A program made the position numbers and the translations under genes. A DNA stretch of 15,868 nucleotides from NCBI GenBank assembly GCA_033720855.1, contig JAWWBR010000081.1, forward strand, positions 1 through 15,868, given 5' to 3'. Source of the DNA: SMXQ01 sp033720855. Its GTDB lineage: Bacteria > Pseudomonadota > Alphaproteobacteria > SMXQ01. Below are positions 1-6,351 of this stretch, in pieces; positions within the stretch are counted from its first letter, which is position 1; each line of letters opens with the position of its first letter. Below the pieces are notes generated by a model. It saw only the letters and a list, made by a program, of their open reading frames with translations, searched no databases and was not told where the DNA came from.

Positions 1-171
1 GCCGCCGGGGGCGGTGCGCCGGTGCCCAGCTTCAAAATCCGGCTGGTGCGCAAGGCGAGCCTCCGGGACCGGTCCCGGGGCGAGCGCCTTCTCGAACACC
101 GGGGTCCGCGAAAACCCTACTCCCGGAGCTTCACGCCGAAGACCGTGACCAAGGTCTTCGAGGTGCGATGA
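1..171 (+). CDS. C-terminal fragment of an unrecognised protein
   Basis: An open frame enters from the left edge in frame 1 and stops at TGA 169-171, giving 56 visible residues. The fragment is strongly basic (many Arg and Lys), has no cysteine, and ends in KTVTKVFEVR. I recognise no family. The alternation of charged and hydrophobic residues near the end suggests a beta strand closing a folded domain. It is followed by a 70-base gap and then a ribosome site for the next gene on the same strand, so the two could share a transcript. Other reading frames are also open over so short a GC-rich stretch, so the coding call is tentative. Confidence 0.4.
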   Translation, partial: AAGGGAPVPSFKIRLVRKASLRDRSRGERLLEHRGPRKPYSRSFTPKTVTKVFEVR

Positions 172-241
172 GGGGCGAGGCCGCGGTAAGGCCTGGGGCG
201 CGAGGCCTCCGGCGCTGACCGGGGCGGGGGGTCGGAGGGAT

Positions 242-994
242 ATGACGACCAAAACGCATCTCGCACGAATTCTGCTCATCATTTTGCCGGTGGCGGCGGT
301 TGTCGCCGCCATCGCCCTCGGCCCCCTGCCGCAAGCCCCCGAGTACCATCGCTTCGCCGATGCGCGCAGCCTTCTCGGCATCCCCAATTTCACCAACGTC
401 GCGACCAACGCCGCCTTCCTGCTGGCGGGCGGGCTCGGCCTCAATCTCTGCCTTCGCCGTCCCGTGCCGGGCGCGGTGTTGGCATGGATGGTGTTCTTCG
501 CCGGCTTCGTCCTGGTGGCCTTCGGCTCCGCCTATTACCACCTCGATCCCGGCAATCGTGGCCTGGTCTTCGACCGCCTGGCCATGGCCATCGCCTTCGC
601 GGGCGCCTATGTGGCGCTGATCGGGGACCACGTCGCCCCGCGCGCCGAGAGGGTCCTGCTTGGCCCGGCGCTGGTCCTCGGCCTTGCCAGCGTGCTTTAC
701 TGGGGCTGGGTGGACGACCTCGCCTTCTACTTCGCGGTTCAGGGCACGGTTTTTCTCTCCGCCCTCGTGATCCTCTCCTGTTGCAGGTTTCCGGCAGGGC
801 AGAAGCGGTTTTTGCTGTGGGCCGGTGCCGCCTATGCGCTGGCCGTGGTCTTCGAGCAGTTGGACCGGCCCGTCTTCGCCTGGAGCGGAGGGGCGGTCGG
901 CGGCCATGCGCTCAAGCACCTCGCCGCCGCCGCGTCCGCCTACGTGATCTATCGCATGCTCCGGGCGCGCCTGCGCCCAGGGGCCGCCGATTAG
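242..994 (+). CDS. Ceramidase-like integral membrane protein (CREST superfamily)
   Basis: This 250-residue protein is mostly hydrophobic, with about seven membrane segments by eye. It carries the spaced motifs of the CREST superfamily of alkaline ceramidase-type membrane hydrolases: Ser96-x3-His100 in GSAYYHLDP, Asp111 in VFDRL, and His222-x3-His226 in GGHALKHLA. In this superfamily the His and Asp residues bind zinc and the Ser assists amide hydrolysis. The early segment PNFTNVATNAAFLLAG is also typical of bacterial members. By family it would act in the inner membrane on a lipid amide, but the substrate of bacterial members is mostly unknown. The GGAGG at 234-238 lies only three bases from the ATG, close but usable. 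The 3' end overlaps the convergent zinc-finger gene by four bases. Confidence 0.8.
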   Translation: MTTKTHLARILLIILPVAAVVAAIALGPLPQAPEYHRFADARSLLGIPNFTNVATNAAFLLAGGLGLNLCLRRPVPGAVLAWMVFFAGFVLVAFGSAYYHLDPGNRGLVFDRLAMAIAFAGAYVALIGDHVAPRAERVLLGPALVLGLASVLYWGWVDDLAFYFAVQGTVFLSALVILSCCRFPAGQKRFLLWAGAAYALAVVFEQLDRPVFAWSGGAVGGHALKHLAAAASAYVIYRMLRARLRPGAAD

Positions 995-1338
995 CTCTTG
1001 GCCCCGGCGCAATCGACGCAGGTCGGCGTCGCCGGATCCAGCTCCAGGCGCTTGGCCGGTATGCCCTCGCCGCAGGCGATGCAGAAGCCGAAATCACCCT
1101 CGTCGATCCGCTTGAGGGCGGCGCCGATCACCTTAATTCGGCCCTGGCGCCGGCGCTCGGTCTCTTGCGCCATCGCCTGGACCTGCAGCGCGTCCATGCG
1201 CGAGAGCCGGCCGACGCTCTGCTGGTCGAGCTCGACCGGTGCGCGGCTCTCCTTGGCGTCCGCGCTTTCGCTTTCGAGCGCCTTCAATTCCGCCTCGAGG
1301 CGCTCGCGGTAGGGGGCCGGATCGATCGCGATGGGCAT
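991..1338 (-). CDS. DksA/TraR family C4 zinc-finger protein
   Basis: The 115-residue protein has a charged helical N-terminal half (about residues 8-80) and a C-terminal zinc finger with Cys86-x2-Cys89 and Cys107-x2-Cys110, the DksA/TraR signature. The family inserts a coiled coil into the RNA polymerase secondary channel and alters initiation, often with ppGpp. The coiled-coil tip region reads ELDQQSVGRLSRMDA, with Asp38 and Asp49 as acidic candidates; it is not the canonical DxxDxA tip of DksA, so this is a short DksA-like paralogue rather than the housekeeping protein. It begins 22 bases after the stop of the 2-hydroxyacid dehydrogenase and is probably co-transcribed with it. The Shine-Dalgarno GGGAGG (1340-1345) is only one base from the ATG, and no better in-frame start is visible. 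Confidence 0.85.
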   Translation of the reverse strand: MPIAIDPAPYRERLEAELKALESESADAKESRAPVELDQQSVGRLSRMDALQVQAMAQETERRRQGRIKVIGAALKRIDEGDFGFCIACGEGIPAKRLELDPATPTCVDCAGAKS

Positions 1339-1345
1339 GCCTCCC

Positions 1346-1360
1346 GCCCGGTTACCGGGC
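1346..1360 (-). promoter_or_regulatory. GC hairpin between dehydrogenase stop and dksA-like ribosome site
   Basis: GCCCGG (1346-1351), loop TTA, CCGGGC (1355-1360) is a perfect 6-bp dyad. On the minus-strand transcript it sits directly between the dehydrogenase stop codon (1361-1363) and the GGGAGG of the next gene (1345-1340). There is no U tract, so it is not an intrinsic terminator. It could act in translational coupling or mRNA 3'-end protection, but chance is possible in such GC-rich DNA. Confidence 0.4.
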
Positions 1361-2431
1361 TTATCCCAGGATGCTCTTCGCCTTGTAGCGCTGTTCCCAG
1401 GTGGGGATCACGTCCTTGTTGAAGACGCCGTCGGGGGTCTCGCCGCGCAAGGCCGAGAGGACGCATTTGGTGGCCCAGATCAGCCCCGGATGCAGGCCCG
1501 CGCGCAGGTTGGAGGACACCATGTGCGGCGACAGCAGCACCTTGTCCCCCATCTTCAGGATGCGGGCGTCGGGGTCGACGGGTTCGTCCTCGAAGACATC
1601 CAGCGCGGCGCAGGAGATATGCCCGGATTCCAGCGCGTCGCAGAGCGCGTCACCGTTCACCACCGCACCCCGAGAATCGTTGATCAGGATGGCGCCTTCC
1701 CGGGTCTTGGCGATGGCCTCGGCGTCGAACATCTGGCGCGTTTCCGGCGTCAGCGTGACGTGGAAGCTGATGATTTCGGCCTGGGCCAGCAGGGTGTCGT
1801 AATCGACCCTTTCGACGCCGAGCTCCTCGAAATGCGAATCGGCGACATAGGGATCGCAGGCGATGATCGGGCAGCCCCAGGGCTTCAACAGCTTGGCCAC
1901 GCGGCTGCCGATCCGCCCCAGGCCGACGAGGCCGACGGTCATGCCGGGATAGTCGTCCTGTTCGCGGGACCCCAAATAGAGGCCCTGCAACTCCGGCAGG
2001 CGCCAGGTACCTTCCTTCATGGTCCGGTCGCGTTCCCGCGATTTCTTCAACAGGGTCAGGATCATGGCGATGGTGCCCTCGGCGACCCCGCCCCAGTTGG
2101 ACTCGGTGGGGGCGTGGGTGACCATGACGTTGCGCGCGGTGGCGCCGGCGACGTCGACGTCGTCGACGCCGATCGTGCACTTGGCGATGATGCGCAGATC
2201 CGGCCCCGCCGCCTCCATGATATTGGTGGTGATCGGGCTGGAGCGGATCGAGGTTCCCATCATGGCGACCGCGCCCTTGGCCATTTCCATCATCTCTTCT
2301 TCGTTGTTGCCGTGGGGGTTGTGCCAATCGGCATTCCCGAGCACCAGCTCGCACCCCGCTTCTTCGAAGGTTTTCTGCCATTCGTCGGTTTCGAGGATCG
2401 GCGCGAAGACGAAGACCTTGGGCTTGGCCAT
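1361..2431 (-). CDS. D-isomer-specific 2-hydroxyacid dehydrogenase (phosphoglycerate dehydrogenase-like)
   Basis: The 356-residue protein has the two-domain layout of the family: an N-terminal catalytic half, then the Rossmann fold with GxGxxG at Gly170-Gly172-Gly175 (VGLVGLGRIG), then the return to the catalytic domain. The catalytic triad is visible: Arg254 in NDSRGAVVN, Glu283 in DVFEDEP and His303 in LSPHMVSSN. Asp193 at the end of the second Rossmann strand suggests preference for NAD. It lacks the ACT regulatory tail of long SerA proteins. The reaction should be reversible oxidation of a D-2-hydroxyacid to a 2-ketoacid; the substrate cannot be read from sequence. The acidic, Met-rich stretch at residues 43-51 is unusual. 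AGGGAG at 2440-2444 lies about eight bases before the ATG. It is divergent from an SDR across 77 bases. Confidence 0.85.
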   Translation of the reverse strand: MAKPKVFVFAPILETDEWQKTFEEAGCELVLGNADWHNPHGNNEEEMMEMAKGAVAMMGTSIRSSPITTNIMEAAGPDLRIIAKCTIGVDDVDVAGATARNVMVTHAPTESNWGGVAEGTIAMILTLLKKSRERDRTMKEGTWRLPELQGLYLGSREQDDYPGMTVGLVGLGRIGSRVAKLLKPWGCPIIACDPYVADSHFEELGVERVDYDTLLAQAEIISFHVTLTPETRQMFDAEAIAKTREGAILINDSRGAVVNGDALCDALESGHISCAALDVFEDEPVDPDARILKMGDKVLLSPHMVSSNLRAGLHPGLIWATKCVLSALRGETPDGVFNKDVIPTWEQRYKAKSILG

Positions 2432-2508
2432 GAGAGAACTCCCTTGGTTTGTTATTGGTGTCTTCGGTTATATTCGCTGGATCAACGTGATCAAAGGGAG
2501 AAATTGCC
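2432..2508. promoter_or_regulatory. Divergent promoter region with a 13-bp dyad
   Basis: This 77-base gap must hold promoters for both the 2-hydroxyacid dehydrogenase (left) and the SDR (right). For the SDR a possible -10, TATATT, lies at 2469-2474; upstream only a weak TTGGTT (2444-2449, spacer 19) is seen. A perfect dyad GATCA-ACG-TGATC (2480-2492) sits where transcription would start, and AGGGAG (2495-2500) is the SDR ribosome site. The dyad could be an operator, but no regulator gene is adjacent. Confidence 0.4.
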
Positions 2509-3258
2509 GTGGCAAGGCTTGAAGACAGGGTCGCCATCGTGACCGGAGCGGGGAGGGGTATCGGCGTCGCCTACGCCAAGGCGCTGGCGGCCGAGGGCGC
2601 CAAGGTGTGCGCCACCGACATCCGCGACACCGCGCGCACCGTCGACATCATCCATCAGCAGGGCGGGGAGGCGATCGGCATCGAGGCCGACGTCACCGAC
2701 GCCGGCGCCGTCGCCGACATGGTGGCCGAGACCATCGCCAAGTTCGGCAAGGTCGACGTCCTCGTCAACAACGCGGCCTTGTTTGCCGACCTCAAGCGCG
2801 GGCATTTCATGGACATCGCCTCCGAGGAATGGGACCGGGTGATGTCGATCAACACCCGCGGCGTGTTCGAATGCGTGAAGGCGGTGGTGCCCGACATGCG
2901 CAAGCGCGGCTACGGCAAGATCATCAACATTGCCTCGGGCACGGTGCTCAAGGGATCGACGGGGCTCTGTCACTACGTCGCCTCCAAGGGCGCGGTGATC
3001 GCCATGACCCGGGTGATGGCGCGGGAACTCGGCGACGACAATATCTGCGTCAATGCCGTGGCGCCGGGCATGACGCTCTCGGAAGCGGTCATCGGGCGGG
3101 ACGAATACGAGAACTCGCCGACCCCGGCCACGCGCTGCTTCAAGCGCCACGAACAGCCCGAGGACCTGACCGGCGCGGTCGTCTTCCTGGCCTCGGGCGA
3201 GAGCGATTTCATGACCGGCCAGACCATGGTGGTGGACGGCGGCTCGGCGATGCATTGA
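2509..3258 (+). CDS. Short-chain dehydrogenase/reductase (classical SDR)
   Basis: This 249-residue protein is a complete classical SDR. The cofactor motif TGxxxGxG is VTGAGRGIG (residues 11-19), Asp37 after the second strand points to NAD(H), and VNNAA occurs at residues 86-90. The catalytic set is Asn115, Ser143, Tyr156 and Lys160, with Ser to Tyr spaced by 13 as usual. The C-terminal FMTGQTMVVDGG is the standard family ending. Such enzymes oxidise or reduce alcohol and keto groups; the substrate is not readable here. The start is GTG at 2509, supported by AGGGAG eight bases upstream and a family-typical N-terminus (ARLEDRVAIVTG). It lies divergent from a 2-hydroxyacid dehydrogenase and ends 12 bases from a convergent beta-hydroxyacid dehydrogenase, a context of hydroxy-acid metabolism. 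Confidence 0.9.
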   Translation: MARLEDRVAIVTGAGRGIGVAYAKALAAEGAKVCATDIRDTARTVDIIHQQGGEAIGIEADVTDAGAVADMVAETIAKFGKVDVLVNNAALFADLKRGHFMDIASEEWDRVMSINTRGVFECVKAVVPDMRKRGYGKIINIASGTVLKGSTGLCHYVASKGAVIAMTRVMARELGDDNICVNAVAPGMTLSEAVIGRDEYENSPTPATRCFKRHEQPEDLTGAVVFLASGESDFMTGQTMVVDGGSAMH

Positions 3259-3270
3259 CGGGGCGGCGGG

Positions 3271-4116
3271 CTACTTCGCCTCGTCCGCCCTGGCCCAGGC
3301 GGCGAGCAGCCTGAGCGCGGTATCGGCGGTGCTTTGCGTGACCGGAAGGTCGAGGCCGAGGTCCCGGCCCAAGCGCGCGGCGTGCTGAATGTCCTTGCTG
3401 AACAGGCCGCGGGCGCGCGCCGGACCGGCATGGCCGTCCTCGATGCGGATGAAGCGCTCCCAGTCCTCGATCATGGCGCCGGTGTGGGCGTCCCGCGCCA
3501 TGTTCAGGAACTGGGCCACGTCGAGGCCCGCCGCCTCCGCTATACGCACGCTCTCGGCCAGCATCACGCGTTCGACCGCGTTGGTCAGGTTCTTGGCGAT
3601 CTTGGCGGTGTTGCCCGATCCCAGCGGACCGAAGTGGCAGACCTCCCGGCCGAGGGGTTCGAGATGGGCCCGCGCGCGGGCCACGGTACCCTCGGGGCCG
3701 CCCAGCAGGAAGATCGCTTCGCCGGCCTGAAAGCGGCGGGGAACCGCGGTGACCGAGGCGTCGATCACGTCGATGTCGCGACCGGCGGCGGCCTCCGCCA
3801 CCCGTTTGGTGGTGCCGGGCAGGATGGTGCTGTGCAGAAGGACGATGGTGCCCGCCGCGGCGCCCATAAGAACGCCGTCATCGCCGAGGGTGGCATCGAA
3901 CACCTCGTGATCGTTGTGCACGAAGACATGGACGAAGGCGGAGCCCTCGGCCGCCTCCCGGGAACAATTCGTGGTTACCGCCCCCAGGCTGCGCGCCGTT
4001 TCCATCGGCTCCTCGGCGATGTCGTAGGCGCGCACGTTGTGGCCGGCGGCGTTCAAGAGGTGCAGCAGGGCGCGGCCCATCTTGCCGACGCCGATCAGCG
4101 CCACCGTTGCTCCCAT
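3271..4116 (-). CDS. Beta-hydroxyacid dehydrogenase (3-hydroxyisobutyrate dehydrogenase family)
   Basis: The 281-residue protein belongs to the family of 3-hydroxyisobutyrate and tartronate semialdehyde dehydrogenases. The NAD(P) motif is LIGVGKMG (Gly9, Gly11, Gly14). The catalytic motif GxGxxxKxxxN is intact: Gly166, Gly168, Lys172, Asn176. The C-terminal helical domain follows (KDIQHAARLGRDLGLDLPVT). The substrate loop is unusual: where most relatives have DAPVSGG, this one reads DASVTAV (residues 119-125), which suggests a different substrate. A longer frame reaches an ATG at 4155, but GGGAGG (4122-4127) lies five bases before the ATG at 4116, and the family N-terminus begins there, so the shorter start is chosen. 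It ends 12 bases from the convergent SDR and is divergent from the enolase-superfamily dehydratase. Confidence 0.87.
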   Translation of the reverse strand: MGATVALIGVGKMGRALLHLLNAAGHNVRAYDIAEEPMETARSLGAVTTNCSREAAEGSAFVHVFVHNDHEVFDATLGDDGVLMGAAAGTIVLLHSTILPGTTKRVAEAAAGRDIDVIDASVTAVPRRFQAGEAIFLLGGPEGTVARARAHLEPLGREVCHFGPLGSGNTAKIAKNLTNAVERVMLAESVRIAEAAGLDVAQFLNMARDAHTGAMIEDWERFIRIEDGHAGPARARGLFSKDIQHAARLGRDLGLDLPVTQSTADTALRLLAAWARADEAK

Positions 4117-4211
4117 CGATGCCTCCCGCTCTTGGTTCCTTGGCTGCCGGGCCACAATACAGCGTCAGGGAGACATCCGCTTTTCAACTCCCCGGCTCGC
4201 CTGGTCGATTC

Positions 4212-4257
4212 GGAGTTAAGATGAGATCAGCCGTGAAGCCACGGCGGACTTAAGATG
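4212..4257. promoter_or_regulatory. Direct repeats flanking a hairpin upstream of the dehydratase gene
   Basis: Two 12-base copies, GGAGTTAAGATG (4212-4223) and GGACTTAAGATG (4246-4257), differ at one base and start 34 bases apart. Between them lies a perfect dyad GCCGTG (4230-4235), loop AAGC, CACGGC (4240-4245), which abuts the second copy. The block ends 31 bases before the dehydratase ATG, in the gap shared with the divergent beta-hydroxyacid dehydrogenase. It looks like a regulator-binding region, though no regulator gene is near and no clear -35/-10 pair was found. Confidence 0.45.
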
Positions 4258-4288
4258 TCAGGCGCATTGGGAAAAATAGAAACGAGCC

Positions 4289-5398
4289 ATGAAAATTTCA
4301 TCCATCGAGCCCATCACCATCGGACTCCCCTACGCGCACGATGCCCCGAAAACCCGCCTCGGCAACGGCAGGATCCGGGAACTGATGGATGCGGTCTACC
4401 TCAAGGTCGAAACCGACACCGGCATCACCGGCTGGGGCGAGGCATTTGCGTTCGGGTCCGCGGCCATCATGCACGCGGCCTGCGAACTGGTGGTCGCGCC
4501 CCTCGCCACCGGCCTCCGGGCCGACGACATTCCCGGCGTCATGACCGACCTCTACCGCAGAACCCAGGGCATGTCGCTGAAAGGGCCGGTCAGAAATGCG
4601 CTTTCGGCCCTCGACATGGCGCTCTGGGACATCAGGGGCAAGGCGGAGGGGCAGCCCATCTGGAAACTGTTGGGTGGTGACGGTGCGCGGACCACGGTCC
4701 CCGCATATGCGAGCCTGCTTCGCACCGGCAAGGCGGAGCATGTGGTGCGGCTGTGCAAGTCGGCGCTCGAAAGGGGCTTCACCGAGATCAAGATTCACGA
4801 ACGAAACGAACAGGTGATCGACGCCGTAGAGCAGGCCCGTGCGACCGTCGGCCCCGACATCGAGCTTATGCTCGACGTCAACTGTGCCTGGCTCCCGGAT
4901 CAGGTCATGGAGATGGCGTCTGCGCTGCGTCCCTACGGACTAAAATGGCTGGAAGAACCGGTCTATCCTCCCGACGATTTCGCCACCCTCGCCCGCGTCC
5001 GCGAGGCGGTGGGGATCCCGCTGGCGGCCGGCGAGAACCTCGGCACGGTGCAGGAGTTCGAGCGCATGATAGAGGCCGGTGCGGTCGACTACATCCAGCC
5101 CGATGTGTCGAAGTTCGGCGGCATCTGCGAGATGATGAAGGCGATGGACGTGGCCGCGATCCACGGTGTGCCCCTGATGCCGCATTCTCCAATCTATGGG
5201 CCGGGCTTGATTTCGACCCTCCACATCATCGCCGCGATGAAGGAAGACAGCCTGTGTGAATTCTACTACTGCGACCTTGCCGAAAGCCCCATGGGCGGCT
5301 GGGCGGTGCCCCAGGGAGGGTGTTTCCAAATCCCCGATGCGCCCGGTCTCGGCATAGATGTCGATGAGGACGTGATCGCGCGTTACCGGATAAACTGA
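4289..5398 (+). CDS. Enolase-superfamily acid-sugar dehydratase (mandelate racemase/muconate lactonizing type)
   Basis: The 369-residue protein has the capping domain (about 1-125, with the GITGWGEAF loop) followed by the TIM-like barrel. Metal ligands are Asp196 (LMLDVN), Glu222 (WLEEP) and Glu249 (LAAGEN). A His-Asp dyad, His299 (LMPHS) and Asp272 (YIQPDVSKFGG), places it in the mandelate racemase subgroup rather than the muconate cycloisomerase subgroup. On the second barrel strand the KxK motif is instead Lys168-x-His170 (EIKIHE). Known members with the dyad dehydrate sugar acids or racemise hydroxy acids through a Mg-stabilised enolate. The exact substrate is unknown; a sugar-acid dehydratase fits the neighbouring hydroxyacid dehydrogenases. 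The ribosome site before the ATG is weak, but the N-terminus matches the family. Confidence 0.87.
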   Translation: MKISSIEPITIGLPYAHDAPKTRLGNGRIRELMDAVYLKVETDTGITGWGEAFAFGSAAIMHAACELVVAPLATGLRADDIPGVMTDLYRRTQGMSLKGPVRNALSALDMALWDIRGKAEGQPIWKLLGGDGARTTVPAYASLLRTGKAEHVVRLCKSALERGFTEIKIHERNEQVIDAVEQARATVGPDIELMLDVNCAWLPDQVMEMASALRPYGLKWLEEPVYPPDDFATLARVREAVGIPLAAGENLGTVQEFERMIEAGAVDYIQPDVSKFGGICEMMKAMDVAAIHGVPLMPHSPIYGPGLISTLHIIAAMKEDSLCEFYYCDLAESPMGGWAVPQGGCFQIPDAPGLGIDVDEDVIARYRIN

Positions 5399-5784
5399 TT
5401 ACCACTGCACGGCCCCCAGGGAAGACTGAAGACGTGATGCCGGGGCGCGAGCGACCTTGGGAGGGGCAAAACCCGATGGGGCGGTGCCGCGGTCAACGTC
5501 CTGTCCGCTTTAAGTCAAATGCAGTCAAGAGGTTAACAACGCGGCAGGCCGATTATCCCCCTTTTGACCCCCTGTCCGTTTGGAGCCGAACGCGGAAATC
5601 ATGCCAAATATTCCAGCGTTTGCCCTTTATTTCCATTGTGAACGCATTCATGCGATCCCAAATGTGTTCACAGTACCAACGGCGCAGATGGGTATGCCTG
5701 TGCCAACGCGGGATCGACTGGGCGTGCTGGGCATCCTAATCCACGGTGCTTCCAGCGTTGTCCGGCCGAAACAGGATGAAAGCA
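5399..5784. other. Gene-free spacer of lower GC with repeats
   Basis: No convincing gene lies in these 386 bases; short open frames here lack ribosome sites and family signals. The stretch is richer in A and T than the metabolic genes to the left. It holds a 12-bp inverted repeat (5637-5672, listed separately), a direct repeat TTCCAGCGTT (5611-5620 and 5750-5759), and two copies of CCTGTCCG (near 5500 and 5571). A TTGACC occurs at 5564-5569, but no matching -10 follows. It probably carries the promoter of the small gene starting at 5785. Confidence 0.5.
5637..5672. repeat. 12-bp inverted repeat
   Basis: TGTGAACGCATT (5637-5648) and AATGTGTTCACA (5661-5672) pair over all 12 positions, with eleven Watson-Crick pairs and one G-T, around a 12-base loop. 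There is no T tract after it. The outer TGTGA/TCACA resembles CRP half-sites, but the spacing is far too wide for a single CRP site. It lies 113 bases before the small gene at 5785 and may be an operator pair or an RNA stem. Confidence 0.6.
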
Positions 5785-6063
5785 ATGGACGATATAAAGG
5801 ACTACCAAAAGGCGCGGCTCAATCCCGAAGCCGTATTTAGAACTCCGGAGGAGGTGCTTCGATACGAGGCTTTCACCAAGGAGCAGAAAATCGAGATTCT
5901 CAGGCGCTGGGAATACGATGCCAGTGAAATCGAAGTTGCCGTGGAAGAGGGCATGCGAAATGAAACGCCTTCAAAGCTGCGCGTTATTCTCCTGGCGCTC
6001 GATGAGTTGACCGGCGGTATCGACGTTGCACATACGCCGCCCACCAAACAAGGTGGCGTTTAG
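5785..6063 (+). CDS. Small conserved protein of unknown function (KIEILRRWEYDA-type)
   Basis: The 92-residue product contains FTKEQKIEILRRWEYDASE at residues 30-48, a motif I recognise from small uncharacterised proteins common in alphaproteobacteria. It appears soluble, with no signal or membrane segment, largely helical and acidic in the middle (EIEVAVEEG), then a second helix (SKLRVILLALDEL, 63-75). The tail is likely disordered. The function is not known. The frame is open further upstream to a GTG at 5746 and an ATG at 5776, but AGGA (5773-5776) is placed eight bases before the ATG at 5785, and relatives start with a similar MxDxxxYxxARL sequence, so that start is preferred. Codons are less GC-rich than in the metabolic genes. 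A small lipoprotein gene follows about 100 bases downstream on the same strand. Confidence 0.75.
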   Translation: MDDIKDYQKARLNPEAVFRTPEEVLRYEAFTKEQKIEILRRWEYDASEIEVAVEEGMRNETPSKLRVILLALDELTGGIDVAHTPPTKQGGV

Positions 6064-6082
6064 CAGGCGTGCGCAGCTTTAT

Positions 6083-6095
6083 GCCGTGGCACGGC
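6083..6095. repeat. 13-bp palindrome
   Basis: GCCGTG-G-CACGGC is a perfect dyad with a one-base centre, located 20 bases after the stop of the small conserved gene and 71 bases before the lipoprotein gene. The same arms, GCCGTG and CACGGC, form the hairpin at 4230-4245 with a four-base centre. It may be a protein-binding site; no T tract follows, so it is not an intrinsic terminator. Confidence 0.4.
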
Positions 6096-6165
6096 AATGT
6101 CCGCCGCACAAGAAAATGGGTAGCGAGTTCGTTCGCACTTTTGGCCAATAGGCCACCGGAGAAAC

Positions 6166-6351
6166 ATGATGCGCAAGCCGCGTATTTTGCTTCTTGTTAC
6201 GATTCTCGGTGTTGCCCTGATCGGCGCACCCGGGTGCGAGACCAAGCCCGATGACGTGCGTTATGAATACCCCGCTCCCGATGAAGAGCGGATCCGGCCC
6301 AATAGCCCGATACCCCAGATGGGGACCGACGGGTTTGAAGACGACGATTAA
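6166..6351 (+). CDS. Small predicted lipoprotein
   Basis: The 61-residue product starts with a basic n-region (MMRKPR) and a hydrophobic core (ILLLVTILGVALIG), then a lipobox-like APGC with Cys24 as the probable lipidated residue. The -3 position is Ala rather than the more usual Leu, which lowers the score slightly. The mature part would be only 38 residues, rich in Asp, Glu and Pro and ending FEDDD; no domain is recognised. Residue +2 is Glu, so by the usual rule it would be sorted to the outer membrane. GGAG at 6158-6161 is four bases from the first ATG and seven from the second (6169), so either Met could start it. It follows the small conserved gene on the same strand; the link may be only positional. 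Confidence 0.65.
   Translation: MMRKPRILLLVTILGVALIGAPGCETKPDDVRYEYPAPDEERIRPNSPIPQMGTDGFEDDD

Noticed and set aside
131..1012. A 293-codon minus-strand frame over the ceramidase-like gene
   Set aside because: It is very rich in Gly, Arg, Glu and His without motifs, while the plus frame has the CREST residues and membrane segments.
1331..2542. A 403-codon plus-strand frame over the 2-hydroxyacid dehydrogenase
   Set aside because: The minus-strand frame has the full catalytic triad and a good ribosome site; the plus frame has neither motifs nor a credible start.
5637..5672. TGTGA and TCACA half-sites as a CRP/cAMP site linked to the nearby cyclase
   Set aside because: CRP half-sites are six bases apart; here 26 bases separate them, so a single CRP site is not supported.
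5434..5840. Two short overlapping plus-strand frames in the spacer before 5785
   Set aside because: No ribosome site, no recognisable motif, and one overlaps the better supported small gene in another frame.
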